The notes: generated from the sequence alone by a model not told the origin. Shown: positions 1-10,596, counted from the stretch's first letter. The stretch is DNA of 64,000 bases from Pyronema omphalodes (GCA_024516155.1 JAJJXM010000014.1:620001-684000); one strand, 5' to 3'. Program-made: numbers and translations.

Positions 1-31
1 TGTTTATGGTATCTAACCCATCACCATCATG

Positions 32-521
32 GCGGTAAATTCCACCCTCAAACAAAGGGCGACTTCCTAGGTGTCCGAGGTGTTCCTGGCGTTCGCAGTT
101 CCCAGCTCATAGTTTAATCAGGTACCACACCTCAATCCTCCACGAAGATCCAAATCCAACCCAACCCTCCGTATATTAAGCGAGCCACTAAAGCCTCCCT
201 ACCGTTATCCCGACTCCGCCAGAAAAAAATTAGACCGCCCTAAGAAGGAAAAAAGAAGTAAAAGAACATTCCACGCGCCATCACGTGAAACTTTCAAAAC
301 GCGTCCAAATCATATTTGTCGAAAGAGATTTTTTTTTCCCTGAACAGACTCGCTTGAATAAGCTCTTTTCTTTTCTCTTTTGTTTGTTTGTTTGTTTGTT
401 TGCTCCTCTGTTCGCCTTGTGAACCTGTTACGAATATTCAAATTTCATGTATCCCGGCGGTTACCGATGATGGCACTAGTCGGCTAGTAGGCTTGCTAGG
501 CGCTTTTATCGCGGGATCCGA
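32..521 (+). repeat. Left arm of inverted repeat flanking the opsin-like gene
   Basis: The reverse complement of this segment aligns with 3887-4331. Shared blocks in order include GCGGTAAAT.CCACCCT at the outer edge, a TTCACGTGA block, GACGCGTT, GAGCTTATTC, ACAGGTTCAC, GGTAACCGC, and at the inner edge a near-perfect CGCTTTTATCGCGGGATCCGA. The arms differ by many substitutions and small indels, so the duplication is not recent. The left arm also carries a (GTTT)n run near 380-400 that the right arm lacks. No coding capacity is apparent. It could be a solitary non-autonomous element present twice in opposite orientation; I could not define terminal repeats or target duplications. Confidence 0.75.
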
Positions 522-1292
522 TTAAGTCAGGAGACGGGACCCACGGGAGCACCCGTTGCATCGGCGTCCACGGAGCTTAGTTTGGTATATCACAGATTCT
601 TAGATCCTTAGATTCTCAGGCTTATCAGATCCTACTAGAGAGGATACCGGAGGTAATGGGTATCGGTTCTTTCTTTAAGCCTGGAGTTTGAAAAGGAAAG
701 TAAGTGGACAGGTTTTCGTGGATTCGTTAGGTAGTCGGTATCGCATTTGATTACTTCAATCACTTCCTTTACCACCCTTCACCCTTGTCGCGATTTAGTT
801 TCTGGAGTAGGGGGGATGTAATACCTGAAGTAATCCCTACAGAAGCGAACCAACGTTATGACATGTCGTCACTGCAGGAAAAAAAATGTTCTTGATAACA
901 GATTTTCAGGAAATAGTCATCAAAGAAGGTAAAATTGTAAAGTTGCCAAGAAGATGTGGTTGGTTATATATCTATTGTTTTCTCCCCGTCAGTCGGATTA
1001 ATATCATCATCAACAGTATCGATCAATTGTGTATTCACAGCTTCTTTGTTTTCGGAAACATCATCAACAACGTTTTAAAAAAACCACCATCGCAATCGGA
1101 AATAGCCAGATTTGAAATTCTAAATCTCGACAGCGAAATTCGATAATTCGATAATCCGATAATCCAATATTTCGATAATTCGATAATTCAACAACAGCAT
1201 CAAAAGCGACAACTATTTCCTACGTCACCACCGCTTCCGAATTTCCGAAATCCCCAAAATTACTCTAAACGACACCATTAATTTCACTTACC
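522..1292. other. Intergenic region and presumed promoter of the opsin-like gene
   Basis: No supported gene. An 86-codon open frame at 886-1146 has no recognisable features and is followed by a stretch of short imperfect repeats of a GATAATTCGATAATCCG type (about 1135-1195). The 5' untranslated region and promoter of the downstream opsin-related gene are expected here. Confidence 0.4.
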
Positions 1293-2449
1293 ATGCCTTC
1301 AATCCCCATTGATATCGATCCCGGGACGTTGATTGCCCGCGCTAATACCGCTCTTAACCATAATCCTCCTATTGCCAAGTAAGCCACAAGCCATCTTTCC
1401 TATCCATGTCATCTTGACTCCAGTCCTTCCCATCACCCCGCATCACTCGCTAATACTCGGCTACTTTTCCAGTAATAATATCACCACCCATGGTTCAGAC
1501 CTTAACTGGGCCATTTGTGCTTTACATGCACTTTTACTTCTCGGAACGATCATATGGACATACATGACGAACCCACGTCGTCGTGTATTCCACTACTTTG
1601 CAATTTCGATTTTATCGGTAGCGACGATCTACTATTTCATCATTGCGTCCAACCTCGGAGGTGCTGCAGTTCCAGTTGAATTCCGTGGAGGCAATATCCT
1701 TAATCGTACCCGCCAAGTATTTTACGCAAGATGGGTTGGTTATTTCATTAACTTTTCTATTATTTGGTTTGCGTTACTGCTTATGTCAGGAGTTGGATGG
1801 GCGAGTATTCTTTTCACGACTGGTTTGACTATGCTTTGGTCGGCTATGTTCTTGATGGGAATGTTTGTTAGAAGCTCTTATAAATGGGGTTTCTTTGTCT
1901 TTTCTATTATTCTTTGGGCTTTGATCATTTGGCAGACTATGGGTATTGCTAGATCTTATGCTGGAACTATCGATGCTACTACTCATCGTACCTTTTCTCT
2001 TCTCGCCGCTTGGACTCTTTTCTTCATGTGAGTCGATGCCGCTTATCACTTATCCCTCTCCTCACCTGCAAGCCCCCAGCACTAACACCCCCACCAACAG
2101 GATGCTATACCCCATCTCCTGGGCTCTATCCGAAGGCTCCAACCGCATCACCAACGACTCCGAACAAATCTTCTATTCCGTTCTCGACGTCTGTTCCCAA
2201 GGTCTTTTCACAGTTATCCTCCTATTCCTTTCCCGTCGTTTAGATTTCGATATCTTGGGTCTTGCATTCACCGAGTATGGACGTATCAAGAACCGAATTT
2301 CCGAGAAGATGCACCACGGCAGCAATGGTGGTAATGCCAGTAATGCCGGTAATACAGCAAATACAGGCCATGCCAATGCTGTCGATGGGTACAGAAATGA
2401 TGTCGCGCAGGCCCATGCTGAGCATGCGAGGCCTCGAGATGGAATCTAA
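1293..2449 (+). CDS. Opsin-related heptahelical membrane protein (Hsp30/ORP type), lacks retinal lysine
   Basis: Three exons give a 329-aa protein: 1293-1378, 1473-2027 and 2101-2449. Introns begin GTAAGC and GTGAGT and end TTTTCCAG and CAACAG, and the frame is kept across both. The product has seven hydrophobic segments and the landmarks of fungal microbial-rhodopsin relatives: FHYFAISILSVATIYYFIIAS in helix B, YARWVGY in helix C, YPISWALSEGSN in helix F and DSEQIFYSVLDVCSQGLF in helix G. In light-sensing members helix G carries LD..(A/S)K with the Schiff-base lysine; here the aligned residue is Gln247 (codon 2198-2200). The helix C proton-acceptor Asp of the RYVDW-type motif is Gly. The protein should therefore not bind retinal and fits the Hsp30/MRH1/YRO2 group of plasma-membrane stress proteins. 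The C-terminus is Asn/Gly/Ala-rich and His-containing. An alternative 3' frame stays open to 2783, so a further intron extending the tail cannot be excluded. Confidence 0.85.
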
Positions 2450-3373
2450 TTTGGCAGCTCCTAGAGAGAGCCAAGAAACGGGGAGGAATACAGTACGGGA
2501 TAGTGGTGGAAGTGGTGGGGGAGGAAGTAGTAGTGGTCAGACACCGGGTTTAAGACCTGGTATTGGTGGGTTGATAAGGAGTTTATCAACTAGGGGTAGA
2601 GATATTCTGGAGAGACCGGAGATTTGGAGAGAAATTAGTAATGCGGAAAGTGGGTGGTTTGTGGTTTGTAGAGGGGAGGAATGTGAGGTTGTTAGAGTAC
2701 CCACTGGGGAGGAGGCTGGTGGGAGAGGAAGAAGAAGAAGCTCGGAGGGTGGCATGAGGAGATTGTCTGCGCCATGGGTTTAATGCTTTATATAGAATAC
2801 CGAGAGATGTGGGTGAGTTAGATTTAATGTTTTTTTTAATAAAGAATATTGGCTTTTATACCCCTAGATATGTTTGCTCCATGAGGTGATGAAAATATCA
2901 GCTGAGTGAAATGTGTCACTGAAACTGTTACTTGTGATATTTTTCAGCAATAAATAATATTCAGAAATTCAAAAAAGACCAAGGAATAAAGATCACACGT
3001 CAAACAAAAAATTAACACTCTTTATCAGCAGAGCAATTAGTAGTTACAAATACAAAATATTATTCTCAAAATGTTGCCTATAAATTCCTTCCAGTTGTTG
3101 CAATATCTCATTCAGAAACAATGTCTGCTCAGCGTCGCTTCAGTATCCCGCAACCCTAAGCATGATATATCACTCGAAAGGCAACAATTCGTCTACTTCT
3201 TCCTATCCCGCAACTTAGGAAGTCGAAAGCCGACGACGACTACGCCAACACCCAAATTACATTTACCGCATCATGACATCGAACATTACAACCTGGATTT
3301 GAGGGGGGGTGGGCGGGGCGGTGGTGTAGTCCATCATCAAGCTGTCACTTAGACATGCTATGTAACGATGATG
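2450..3373. other. 3' flank between opsin-like and small secreted protein genes
   Basis: From 2450 to 2783 another frame remains open with Gly/Ser-rich and Arg-rich low-complexity coding; it may be an unrecognised alternative 3' exon of the opsin-like gene. From 2784 to 3373 the DNA is AT-rich with no supported gene. Short plus-strand open frames here have no features. The two neighbouring genes are convergent, so this interval should hold both transcript ends. Confidence 0.35.
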
Positions 3374-3880
3374 CTAACTCATCGGGGGTGTTGTACAAAT
3401 CAGGGATTTTACGGCTGTTATCAATACTTAGATACAGTATACTGAAATAAATAAATGACAACAGAAAGAAAATACAAAATAAAGAATAATCATTACCAAA
3501 ACCCGTTGATATCAGCACATGAGCGAAAGCGAAATCCGGCAAGCCCTCGCCCGTAGCACCAATCCTGCTATTACACCAATCATTCATCACGCTAACACAT
3601 ATGCGACCGCCTTTAAAGCCTGCAATTCCGTAGCATTTACCATCTACCATCACTCGCTCTGTAAGGCTGCCACCGTAGTCCTCGACGTCACCATAATCCT
3701 GTCAGATATACGCGTGACTTCTGTTCCTTTTTCTTTTTTTTGATAGTTCGTGAACATCTGAGCCTCTGCAGTTACCCAGAATCCAGATATCCTTAAGGCT
3801 GAGAATAAAAGATATATGGTGGCACCATACCAAATTAAGCTTTGTAGCCGGATAGTCCAGTCTGGTGACATGTTCGACAC
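3374..3880 (-). CDS. Predicted small secreted cysteine-containing protein
   Basis: This is a three-exon minus-strand model: 3880-3776, 3698-3497 and 3426-3374, about 119 aa. The first intron starts GTAACT and ends TCTGACAG. The second starts GTAATG and ends at CTAAG, or alternatively at AACAG (exon start 3414, also in frame). The N-terminal 35 residues hold a long hydrophobic stretch (WYGATIYLLFSALRISGFW) that looks like a signal peptide or anchor. The mature part begins acidic/tyrosine-rich (DYGDVEDYGG) and continues with GKCYGIAGFKGGRICVSV and NDWCNSRIG; with the last exon it has four cysteines. I recognise no family. The start codon lies 7 bp inside the right inverted-repeat arm, so its promoter is probably within that repeat. 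The support is codon-like composition and a splice-consistent frame only, so the model is tentative. Confidence 0.42.
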
Positions 3881-3886
3881 TTCTGT

Positions 3887-4331
3887 TCGGATCCCGCGAT
3901 AAAAGCGCGCAACGTGCTAGTGCAATAACCGGTAACCGCAGAGTTGTCCATACTTGAATCTTCAGTTACAGGTTCACGAGACGAACAAAGAAAGAGAGTT
4001 ATAGCTTATTCGAGCGAATCTGCTGAAGAAAAAATCTCTGCACGCGACTCGCCTAATCGCGACGCGTTGAGGAAATTGCACGCGCGTTCACGTGATATAG
4101 TATGGAATGTTCTTTTACTTCTGATTTTTCTTCTAGTACTTCTTTGCGGCTTCGCCTGGAGCTTTTCCAACGGAGTCGGGGTGACGGTTGGCTTTGGTTT
4201 GGTGGCTCGGTTAGTATGCATGCTGAAGGTTGAAGGTTGATGTGTGGTACCTGATTCACCTACTGCGAACTGCGAACACCTGGAACACCCACAAAGCACT
4301 CCCCGTTGCTTGTTAGGGTGGGATTTACCGC
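3887..4331 (-). repeat. Right arm of inverted repeat flanking the opsin-like gene
   Basis: This is the inverted partner of 32-521. The inner edge TCGGATCCCGCGATAAAAGCGC is matched in the left arm, and the outer edge ends at GGGATTTACCGC. The two arms enclose about 3.4 kb with two genes. The proximal promoter of the minus-strand small secreted protein gene must overlap this arm. Confidence 0.75.
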
Positions 4332-5199
4332 GGGCACAAATTGTGGGAAGTTCTTTATTATTGATATACTATCAACACAAACATATGCATGATACACCAT
4401 AATCTTAAACAACAAAAACTCTTCTATCAGTATTTTTTTCTCCTCGCAGAAAAACAAAATACGAACGATCATAAAATTGAATTTTCTTTTAAATCCAGAC
4501 TACAGCAAATCAACAACACATATCTACCTCATCGCTTTCATCAGTGCCATCACTTCTTGTTCTTGGATCCACTGTTCTACAAATCTAAGCTTTGCGAAGT
4601 TCGTCATAACGTGCATATAGTATGACAATATGTACTGAACCCATGTAATCTGCTTATCAGGGCCAACCTTCCCCCCCTTCCCTCCCCTCCTGCGATCCTC
4701 ATTTTCAGTCTGCCTGTCCGAGTACTCAAGATTTTCTAAATTCTCGAATTTCTCTGCATGCACTGCTATATCAAAAGCGAAACCCGGATCCTGAAATCCA
4801 ACAACACCGAGAAGGAATTATTATGTAGTAATGTAATTCCCATATCGACAGTAACCAGGCACTTTGAACCCCAACACCAAGCTGCTATTGATGCTGCCAT
4901 TGATTTTGAGCATTTCCTGGACGCTGTGAAACGTTACCTAACTTATGTACCTACCTACATAGGTAAGCACCCCAAGCACCTTAACATTAACATGAAGTCT
5001 CGAAAAAGCCCAAAGGAGACCGAAGAAGAGCCTCAAAAAGCACATGACATGTCATGAAGTTCCGACACCAGCGGACTGCAGAGAACAGCATAGCCTCGCT
5101 CGTTTCTGAATTTCGGGTCCCTTGGATTGCTTTGATGTTGAATATAGTATGCCGAGACATATTCTCGGCTTATGCATTGTTTTTTGTTATCCTTTGAAA
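4332..5199. other. Intergenic, no supported gene
   Basis: Short open frames occur on both strands but none shows domain features or a copy elsewhere in the window. A perfect hairpin with 7-bp arms GCCGAGA/TCTCGGC and a 5-base loop lies at 5151-5169. It sits near the outer edge of the downstream Z1 unit and may be a transcript-end structure, which is inference. Confidence 0.3.
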
Positions 5200-5787
5200 C
5201 ATCTACGGGTTATAGAGAGATCCCGGAATGAATAAACTATGCAGAAAAGTTCCTCGGATCATCACCAGCTTGCGATTATCCGTTGCCGGATTACTTGGAA
5301 GCCATAAGGTCAAACGGCAGTAAAAAAAGCGAATATAAGTATAATTGATTGTTGAGGAAATACGAGCATGATGGATTTCCTTAGAACCCCTAACGCAAGT
5401 CAAAATGGGAATGATATAGATGAGTTTCTTCGCGTTCTGGATACGTCATTGACATTGTTGCACCTTGATCCATTTGAAGCTGTGAATGACACAGCATCCA
5501 AGACTCATTCATGAAATTGAGACTAATCACTGAATTATAAAAACGCATTTCATTAGGGGCCAATACAAAAATTAGTTTACCAGACACCAAATTTATACAC
5601 CCATCATCGATAAATTTATAAACACGTCATGCAACCTAATTCTAATCACCATAAACATATAACTAACACAACACGGTAGAAAAAACCTAGCGACAGTACG
5701 ATAACTTATACATAAAGATAAAAAACCTTTGACACACAAAAATGTTAAACATAAGACATTCATTGAGAGTGATGGACGCATTGTCAT
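5200..5787 (-). other. 3' flank of Z1, diverged homologue of the Z2 and Z3 downstream region
   Basis: The reverse complement aligns with the sequence just after the Z2 stop codon (about 10780-11160). A conserved stretch reads MNE.WMLC if translated, followed by TTATATTCGCT and CTGCCGTTTGAC blocks. The aligned frame is broken here by stops, so I treat it as shared 3' flanking DNA and not as a gene. It shows that Z1 belongs to an inverted, older copy of the same repeated unit. Confidence 0.5.
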
Positions 5788-6630
5788 TCACCGTTTATTA
5801 TGCATTAACTGCTTTAGTGCCGTTGAAGCGTTGTAGGTGTGATAATACCCTTCTTCGCGATCGCTACTGTACTCATGCGCTTCAGCAGCTGTGAAGAACC
5901 ACATCGCGTCCGTATCATCTTTGCAATGAATTTTGCCTATATGTGCCACAGTATATTGGTGAGACAGGAAGACTTCTGCACACTTTGGAAACGGACAACG
6001 GAAAATAGGTAACGAGTTCATAATACATCTCAACATAATTTCTCTTTTCCTGGAATCGTTGAGCATCTGCATGCAGGCATTGTATGCTTGTAATCCTCTT
6101 TGATTGTGAACAGAAGCTAGATGCTGATAAAGATTGGGGAAACGGAAAACAAAAGTGCGATCGCAACCATCGATCGGACATTTCAAGTTCAGCAGATCGG
6201 TATGTAGTACGTAGAAATGTTGCCTGAGTTCATTTGGTGTTTGCAGTGTGGTATTATCGCAGCCTGGTAACGTGCAAGGGAAATTTCGTTGGTTCAGGAA
6301 TTCGTCGCCTGGTGAACTGGGGTCCGGACGAGATATCACTTCCAAAAATCCGGGAAAGTATTCCATGAATCTATCTATAGGGGCCAATTCTTCCTCCATA
6401 AGCCGACTGTATAACGGATCAAGCCGCTCGTTGAAACTAAGCCACATCCTCCGTAATGATATATTGGGAAGTTCAATCCCTGGCGGGAGATTTAGCGCTT
6501 TGGAGACTGGAAACATGAATAGGTGAGTTTGCCTGATGTGCGATGGAAGATCCTGCACCGAGTCGTTACAGCCATCGATAATGCAGGTCGTCGGTATGTC
6601 TATCTGATATATTGCAGACTTTGCAGCCAT
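5788..6630 (-). CDS. Z1: four-finger C2H2-like protein, divergent member of the Z family
   Basis: Single-exon gene of 280 aa starting at the ATG at 6628-6630, chosen because the following MA....YQID.PTTCI.(E/D)GC start aligns with the other Z copies. The frame is open upstream to 6882, so an 84-residue N-terminal extension is possible. Four C-x4-C...H-x4-H units are visible: CIIDGC..HIRQTH, CTLPGC..HFYVLH, CPIDGC..HLASVH and CPFPKC..HIGKIH. All sixteen ligands are conserved relative to Z2 although much of the rest differs, which argues for selection on the protein. C2H2 fingers usually bind nucleic acid, and a nuclear role is inferred. It lies inverted relative to the other units, head-to-head with Z2, and has no B partner in its downstream 5 kb. 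Confidence 0.8.
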   Translation of the reverse strand: MAAKSAIYQIDIPTTCIIDGCNDSVQDLPSHIRQTHLFMFPVSKALNLPPGIELPNISLRRMWLSFNERLDPLYSRLMEEELAPIDRFMEYFPGFLEVISRPDPSSPGDEFLNQRNFPCTLPGCDNTTLQTPNELRQHFYVLHTDLLNLKCPIDGCDRTFVFRFPNLYQHLASVHNQRGLQAYNACMQMLNDSRKREIMLRCIMNSLPIFRCPFPKCAEVFLSHQYTVAHIGKIHCKDDTDAMWFFTAAEAHEYSSDREEGYYHTYNASTALKQLMHNKR

Positions 6631-7320
6631 AGCCGTGAAATTGGTTCTGGGTAACAGTCCTATGGGAACTGCGATATTGCACGACTCACTAGAGGTGCAA
6701 GTAGTTTCTGGGGCTGGATGCTGGCGTTTTATTATTCCTGGTAGCCGAGCTGGCCAGGTATCAGAGGCTATTTGGTCTAAGCTGAAAATCGAATTGCCGT
6801 TGATGGATTCCTGATAATTGAGTTGGTCTACCGGAAGAGCGTTGGACCAAAAATGGAGTGAGGTGGAGTGGAAAGGTGACAACCAGCTGTGGCTGAATTC
6901 GGTAGTCGTTGAATCATGATAGGATTAAAGTAAAAATACCAGCTAGCCACATAGCCATCTTGGCAGCGCTTTATTAATGGTATCTGCAACGTATTCATCA
7001 ATAGAGCTATTGTGCCGCCAAATATTCTCCCTCATTTCAAGACTGTCTACCACACCAAACAATCCGACATCAATTTCGCCACACTTTTTATTGCTTCTAA
7101 CTAAACCCATCTACCACAATCTGACCTCTACCATGGGCCCAAAACCTGCAACGCCTTCACACGTATTGATTTGCGATCAAATCTTTTTCCTCCGGACAGG
7201 TCCGTAATGGCCGACCACAGCGCAGCGATTTCGTACACCTCCTGCAGGACGGCTATAATACCGACATTGTCGTTGGTTTCATAGTTTCGGACGGCTGAAA
7301 TGCCATTTCTTTTACTGATC
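6631..7320. other. 5' flank of Z1
   Basis: This is the region between the Z1 start and its upstream conserved block. The frame upstream of the Z1 ATG stays open to 6882. Nothing else is supported. A short plus-strand ORF (6977-7207) and its antisense partner have no features. Confidence 0.3.
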
Positions 7321-7470
7321 AACTAAGCCTATTCTGGGTGATCGAGTGATGTATTGTGGGACCGCACTAGTATCACTCGTGTTCTGCCTGAACGCGCTAA
7401 GTGCGTGAATGTGACATCACGCGGTCTATGCCGGAAGTGGCTTAGGTAGGGTCCATTCAACCGGCCAAAA
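7321..7470 (-). promoter_or_regulatory. Conserved block upstream of Z1
   Basis: Read on the minus strand this matches 8690-8834, 18811-18958 and 51345-51490. The shared core includes GAATGGACC, CCACTT(T/C)CGGCA, GACCG.GTGAT, CATTCAC.CACTTAG, CGTTCAGGC, CGAGTGA and GTGCGGTCCCACA. It lies about 0.7 kb upstream of the Z1 ATG in the same relative orientation as in the other units. Conservation here, while surrounding DNA has diverged, suggests a promoter or other cis element. Which kind is unknown. Confidence 0.4.
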
Positions 7471-8361
7471 ACGTAATCAACTTCTAAAATGCCGTGACTG
7501 GCCTTGTGCGTTGGCTGTTACATAATGTTTTGCTCTGTAAAATTAATGTTATTCTCTTGATCTACCAATTCAGCGAGTGTATTTTAACTCGTCCCTGGTG
7601 TTCGTGGTGCTGAAAGTGATCGATATGCGAGAGTATTTTGCCAGCCTTTCGGAACCATACGTCACTCATAACCACCACCACAGGGAAGTAATGGTGAATG
7701 CTCACTAGGTGTCAATTTCACGTATGTGTGAGAAGAGAAAGACCATTTCAAAAACGAGTCACCGTATCAATAAAGCGAGTCAACTTCGGCTCACCAAGAT
7801 ACGACATGAAGGTATATCGAAGGACACAAGTTGAAGAACTTATGAACCTTTCAAATAATCAACGGTACAAAAAGAATTCTGATATTTCAAAATGCTTGGG
7901 AAAATCCGTAATGTTTTTACCGTACGCAAATCGAGTTCATCATGCGGTTAGAATTGTCGGGTCGTCTAGTACAGGCTAGGACTTCGGGAAATGCAAGATA
8001 CTAAGGGGAAGTAGGGGGTGCGGTAAAACTGTATCTTCAGAGGAGGAATTGTCTTCCATGATCGCTGTTCATTGAAAACTGTGGTTGGGACAGAAGAGTA
8101 TGCACTGCAGCAGTTCCCCGAATGTGGATAATTACTCAGTGAACTCACGCGTATGGATGACTCATGAGGTTATGTCAACTTCAAGTCAATCACAATCTTT
8201 ACACTGATTAATGTTGATCGAGATGCCATGAATTCAGGATCTTAAGTGCAAGAAGAGATTTGATTTCGATATTGATTTATGATTGCTACATCTAGAAATA
8301 AGAACCACCTATTGCCATTCCATGAGATCGTTCGTAAATTCTCTTGATGCAGAGTTGGAAA
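7471..8361. other. Spacer between divergent Z1 and Z2 units
   Basis: The stretch 7710-8300 is a diverged copy of 17800-18360 and of 45500-45690, sharing blocks such as GGCTCACCAAGAT.CGA and GGTCGTCT.GT.CAGGCTAG. No gene is supported. Confidence 0.4.
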
Positions 8362-8460
8362 CCCGCACCTATGAAATCAGTGGTTAGCGTCAAACCCATC
8401 ATTTTTCGGTAAACAAGACTTACAGAAGACAGATCTTGATCTTCACGATTACTCAAACAT
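8362..8460 (-). pseudogene. B-gene fragment (last intron and adjoining exon ends)
   Basis: The plus-strand string AAATCAGTGGTTAGCGTC through ACTTACAGA and CAGATCTTG matches the last intron of B4 and its flanking exon edges (57240-57320). Only about 100 bp remain. It lies directly upstream of the Z2 conserved block, as the B fragment at 18435 does for Z3. It is a relic of a B gene truncated during unit rearrangement. Confidence 0.6.
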
Positions 8461-8689
8461 TCTGAAAGAATACAATAACGTTGTAAAACGAATCTCTTTG
8501 GGGAGTCTCTAAGCCCTCCTACTGATGTGCGTTGTTTTGTGAAATGCACATGGCGTTCAGTACAGACACATCCGCAGATAACGAGAATAACGTCAATTGC
8601 AGAGAGCTTGAATCATGAGTAAGCCAATGCACGGAGCGCAATGCTGAGTGTCGTTTACGTGATTGTTTATAGCTAAAATGACGTTTTCG

Positions 8690-8834
8690 CGGCTGGAATG
8701 GACCGCAACTAAACCACTTTCGGCACGGACCGAGTGATTTCGCATTCACACACTTAGCTCGTTCAGGCGTGACGCGAGTGACATTGCGTGCGGTCCCACA
8801 GTGCATCATTCGATAATTCCGAAAAGGCTTGGTT
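8690..8834 (+). promoter_or_regulatory. Conserved block upstream of Z2
   Basis: A member of the four-copy block described for Z1. It ends 922 bp before the Z2 ATG, nearly the same spacing as in the Z3 (920) and Z5 (916) units. The flanking sequence on the left differs between units, so the block marks the left limit of the shared Z segment. Confidence 0.4.
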
Positions 8835-9756
8835 AATCAGCAAAAGCAGTATCGGTTTAGCATTTCAAAACCATAGAATTAATGGATCATAGCCGTTCCT
8901 GAGAGGAAGCATGAGATCGCTAACCGGCGGTTGGTTCTTACGGACCCATTGGAAAAAAAAAGCTTCAGTGACGAGGCACTCGATGGAGGGGTTGGGGCTC
9001 ACCAGAGAGATCACATTGCTGGACGCTGTTGTATATAGAAGCAGGAACAAGGATGGTAAAATCCGTATCGGGTTGTTGGTATCAAGGGCAAGGCCTTTAC
9101 ATAGCTGGCATGCTCAGCTTATATGGTGGAAAGGCTTGGGCAGTCGCTGGAAGTGGATTTGATGTGCACCACATTCGTATATTACCAATTCTTTTGACAT
9201 ATTTACCCCAGATATGCCATGTTACAAATACTGGACATTGGAAGCCACTTTGGTGGCGTGCAGCAGCCATTGTGCGAATCATGTTTTGTGGTGAATAGGA
9301 TTATATTTTCGAAAATGAGGGAGAACATTGCGCGGCATAATAAATGAATTTCATGGATACATTCTAGAATACCAGTATCCGCTGCCAAGATAGCCATGCC
9401 ATGGACGTTCGGTTTAGTCTTGAACATGCCGCGTCTAGCTAGCTTTCGTCCTATACTTCTATCATTGTTCACCGACTGACGTATTCAACCACAGCTATTT
9501 GTCGCCTCTACACTCCACTGCCTCACTCCACTTTTGGTTCAACAATCTTCAGGTATACTGACACATTTATTGCGATCCATCGACGCACTCTTGCTTGTAA
9601 ATCCAGAGTTAACACCCTCCGACACTTGGTCATTGTGCTAATCAGGAATAGTAAAACGACAACGTCTACCGACACAAAATTCTCAAACCTCCACCAAGTC
9701 GTGCAGTATCACAGCTTTCAAAGGACACTGTCTAACCTGGAACCCCATTGACGACC
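8835..9756. other. 5' flank of Z2
   Basis: Homologous to 18959-19878 and 51491-52406. Minus-strand open frames at 8865-9050 and 9203-9472 recur in the other copies, but the differences are mostly amino-acid changing in the first and too few to judge in the second. I do not call genes. Confidence 0.4.
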
Positions 9757-10596
9757 ATGGCCTCCAACTGTGCTCAATATCAGATAGATTTGCCGACGAC
9801 CTGCATCGTCGAAGGCTGTGATGCCTCACCAAAGGATCTTCAGTCCCACATCACGAAGGACCACATTTTTATATTTCCCGTCCGCAGTGCCCTGAACACA
9901 CCGTCAGGAATGGTACCTCCCCAGGAGAATTCACAAGGCAACTGGCTTCCCTTCACCGCGCGTCGGAGTACAGTATACGATCCGCTTAGACGAGACGAAG
10001 TGAGCATGGCGGCTGCAGTTCTGACTTCGATGTACGAAATCTTGCATCTGATATCACATCCAGACTGCGGTGAATCGGAATTCGAATTCCTGCACCAACA
10101 GGAGTTCTATTGTCCAATCCCAGGCTGCAGATCTTTCGGACCGCACACAAGATTGGAGCTTAGGCATCATTTCTATGCAACGCATACCAATGCACTGACC
10201 TTGAAATGCCCGATCCAAGGTTGCAATGTCGTTTTCCAAGATCGCACCCCGGACCTTTATCACCATGTGGTTTTTGACCACAATGAAAAAGGGCTCAAAG
10301 GACACAATGCATGCATGAAGGCTTTTAATGAGTGCAGAAATAAGGAAACTCTGTTGAAATGCATTCTCGGCTCCTCCCCCATTTTCAGATGTCCGTTCCT
10401 AGACTGCGGCGATCTCTTTGCGTCTTACGAGAGTACTGTGGTGCATATCACGGATATTCATTGCCAGGACGACCATGACGTGGTGAACTTCTTCAACGCT
10501 GCGGAAATGGATCTCAATGACACTCCAGAAGAAGAGTCCCGGCACGTCCTACAAGCTTCACCGGCACTAAGGAACCTGGTGCATGGGGAGATGTGA
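9757..10596 (+). CDS. Z2: four-finger C2H2-like protein
   Basis: Single-exon gene of 279 aa. The first ATG in the shared context GACGACCATGGCC is taken as the start; the frame extends only to a TTG upstream. Finger ligands are C16/C21/H31/H36, C119/C124/H138/H143, C151/C156/H170/H175 and C212/C217/H230/H235. The first finger is short (x9 between Cys and His) and is separated from the other three by about 80 residues; fingers 3 and 4 are separated by an alpha-helical-looking linker. The C-terminus is acidic. The protein differs from Z3 at a handful of residues and from Z5 at roughly a fifth of positions, with every ligand kept. It faces the convergent B1 gene about 3 kb downstream. DNA or RNA binding is inferred from the finger type, and the target is unknown. 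Confidence 0.85.
   Translation: MASNCAQYQIDLPTTCIVEGCDASPKDLQSHITKDHIFIFPVRSALNTPSGMVPPQENSQGNWLPFTARRSTVYDPLRRDEVSMAAAVLTSMYEILHLISHPDCGESEFEFLHQQEFYCPIPGCRSFGPHTRLELRHHFYATHTNALTLKCPIQGCNVVFQDRTPDLYHHVVFDHNEKGLKGHNACMKAFNECRNKETLLKCILGSSPIFRCPFLDCGDLFASYESTVVHITDIHCQDDHDVVNFFNAAEMDLNDTPEEESRHVLQASPALRNLVHGEM

Noticed and set aside
9203..9472. Minus-strand 89-codon frame in the Z 5' flank, repeated in three units
   Set aside because: Copies are too similar to test selection, there is no domain, and it is overlapped by other open frames. I treat it as shared flank.
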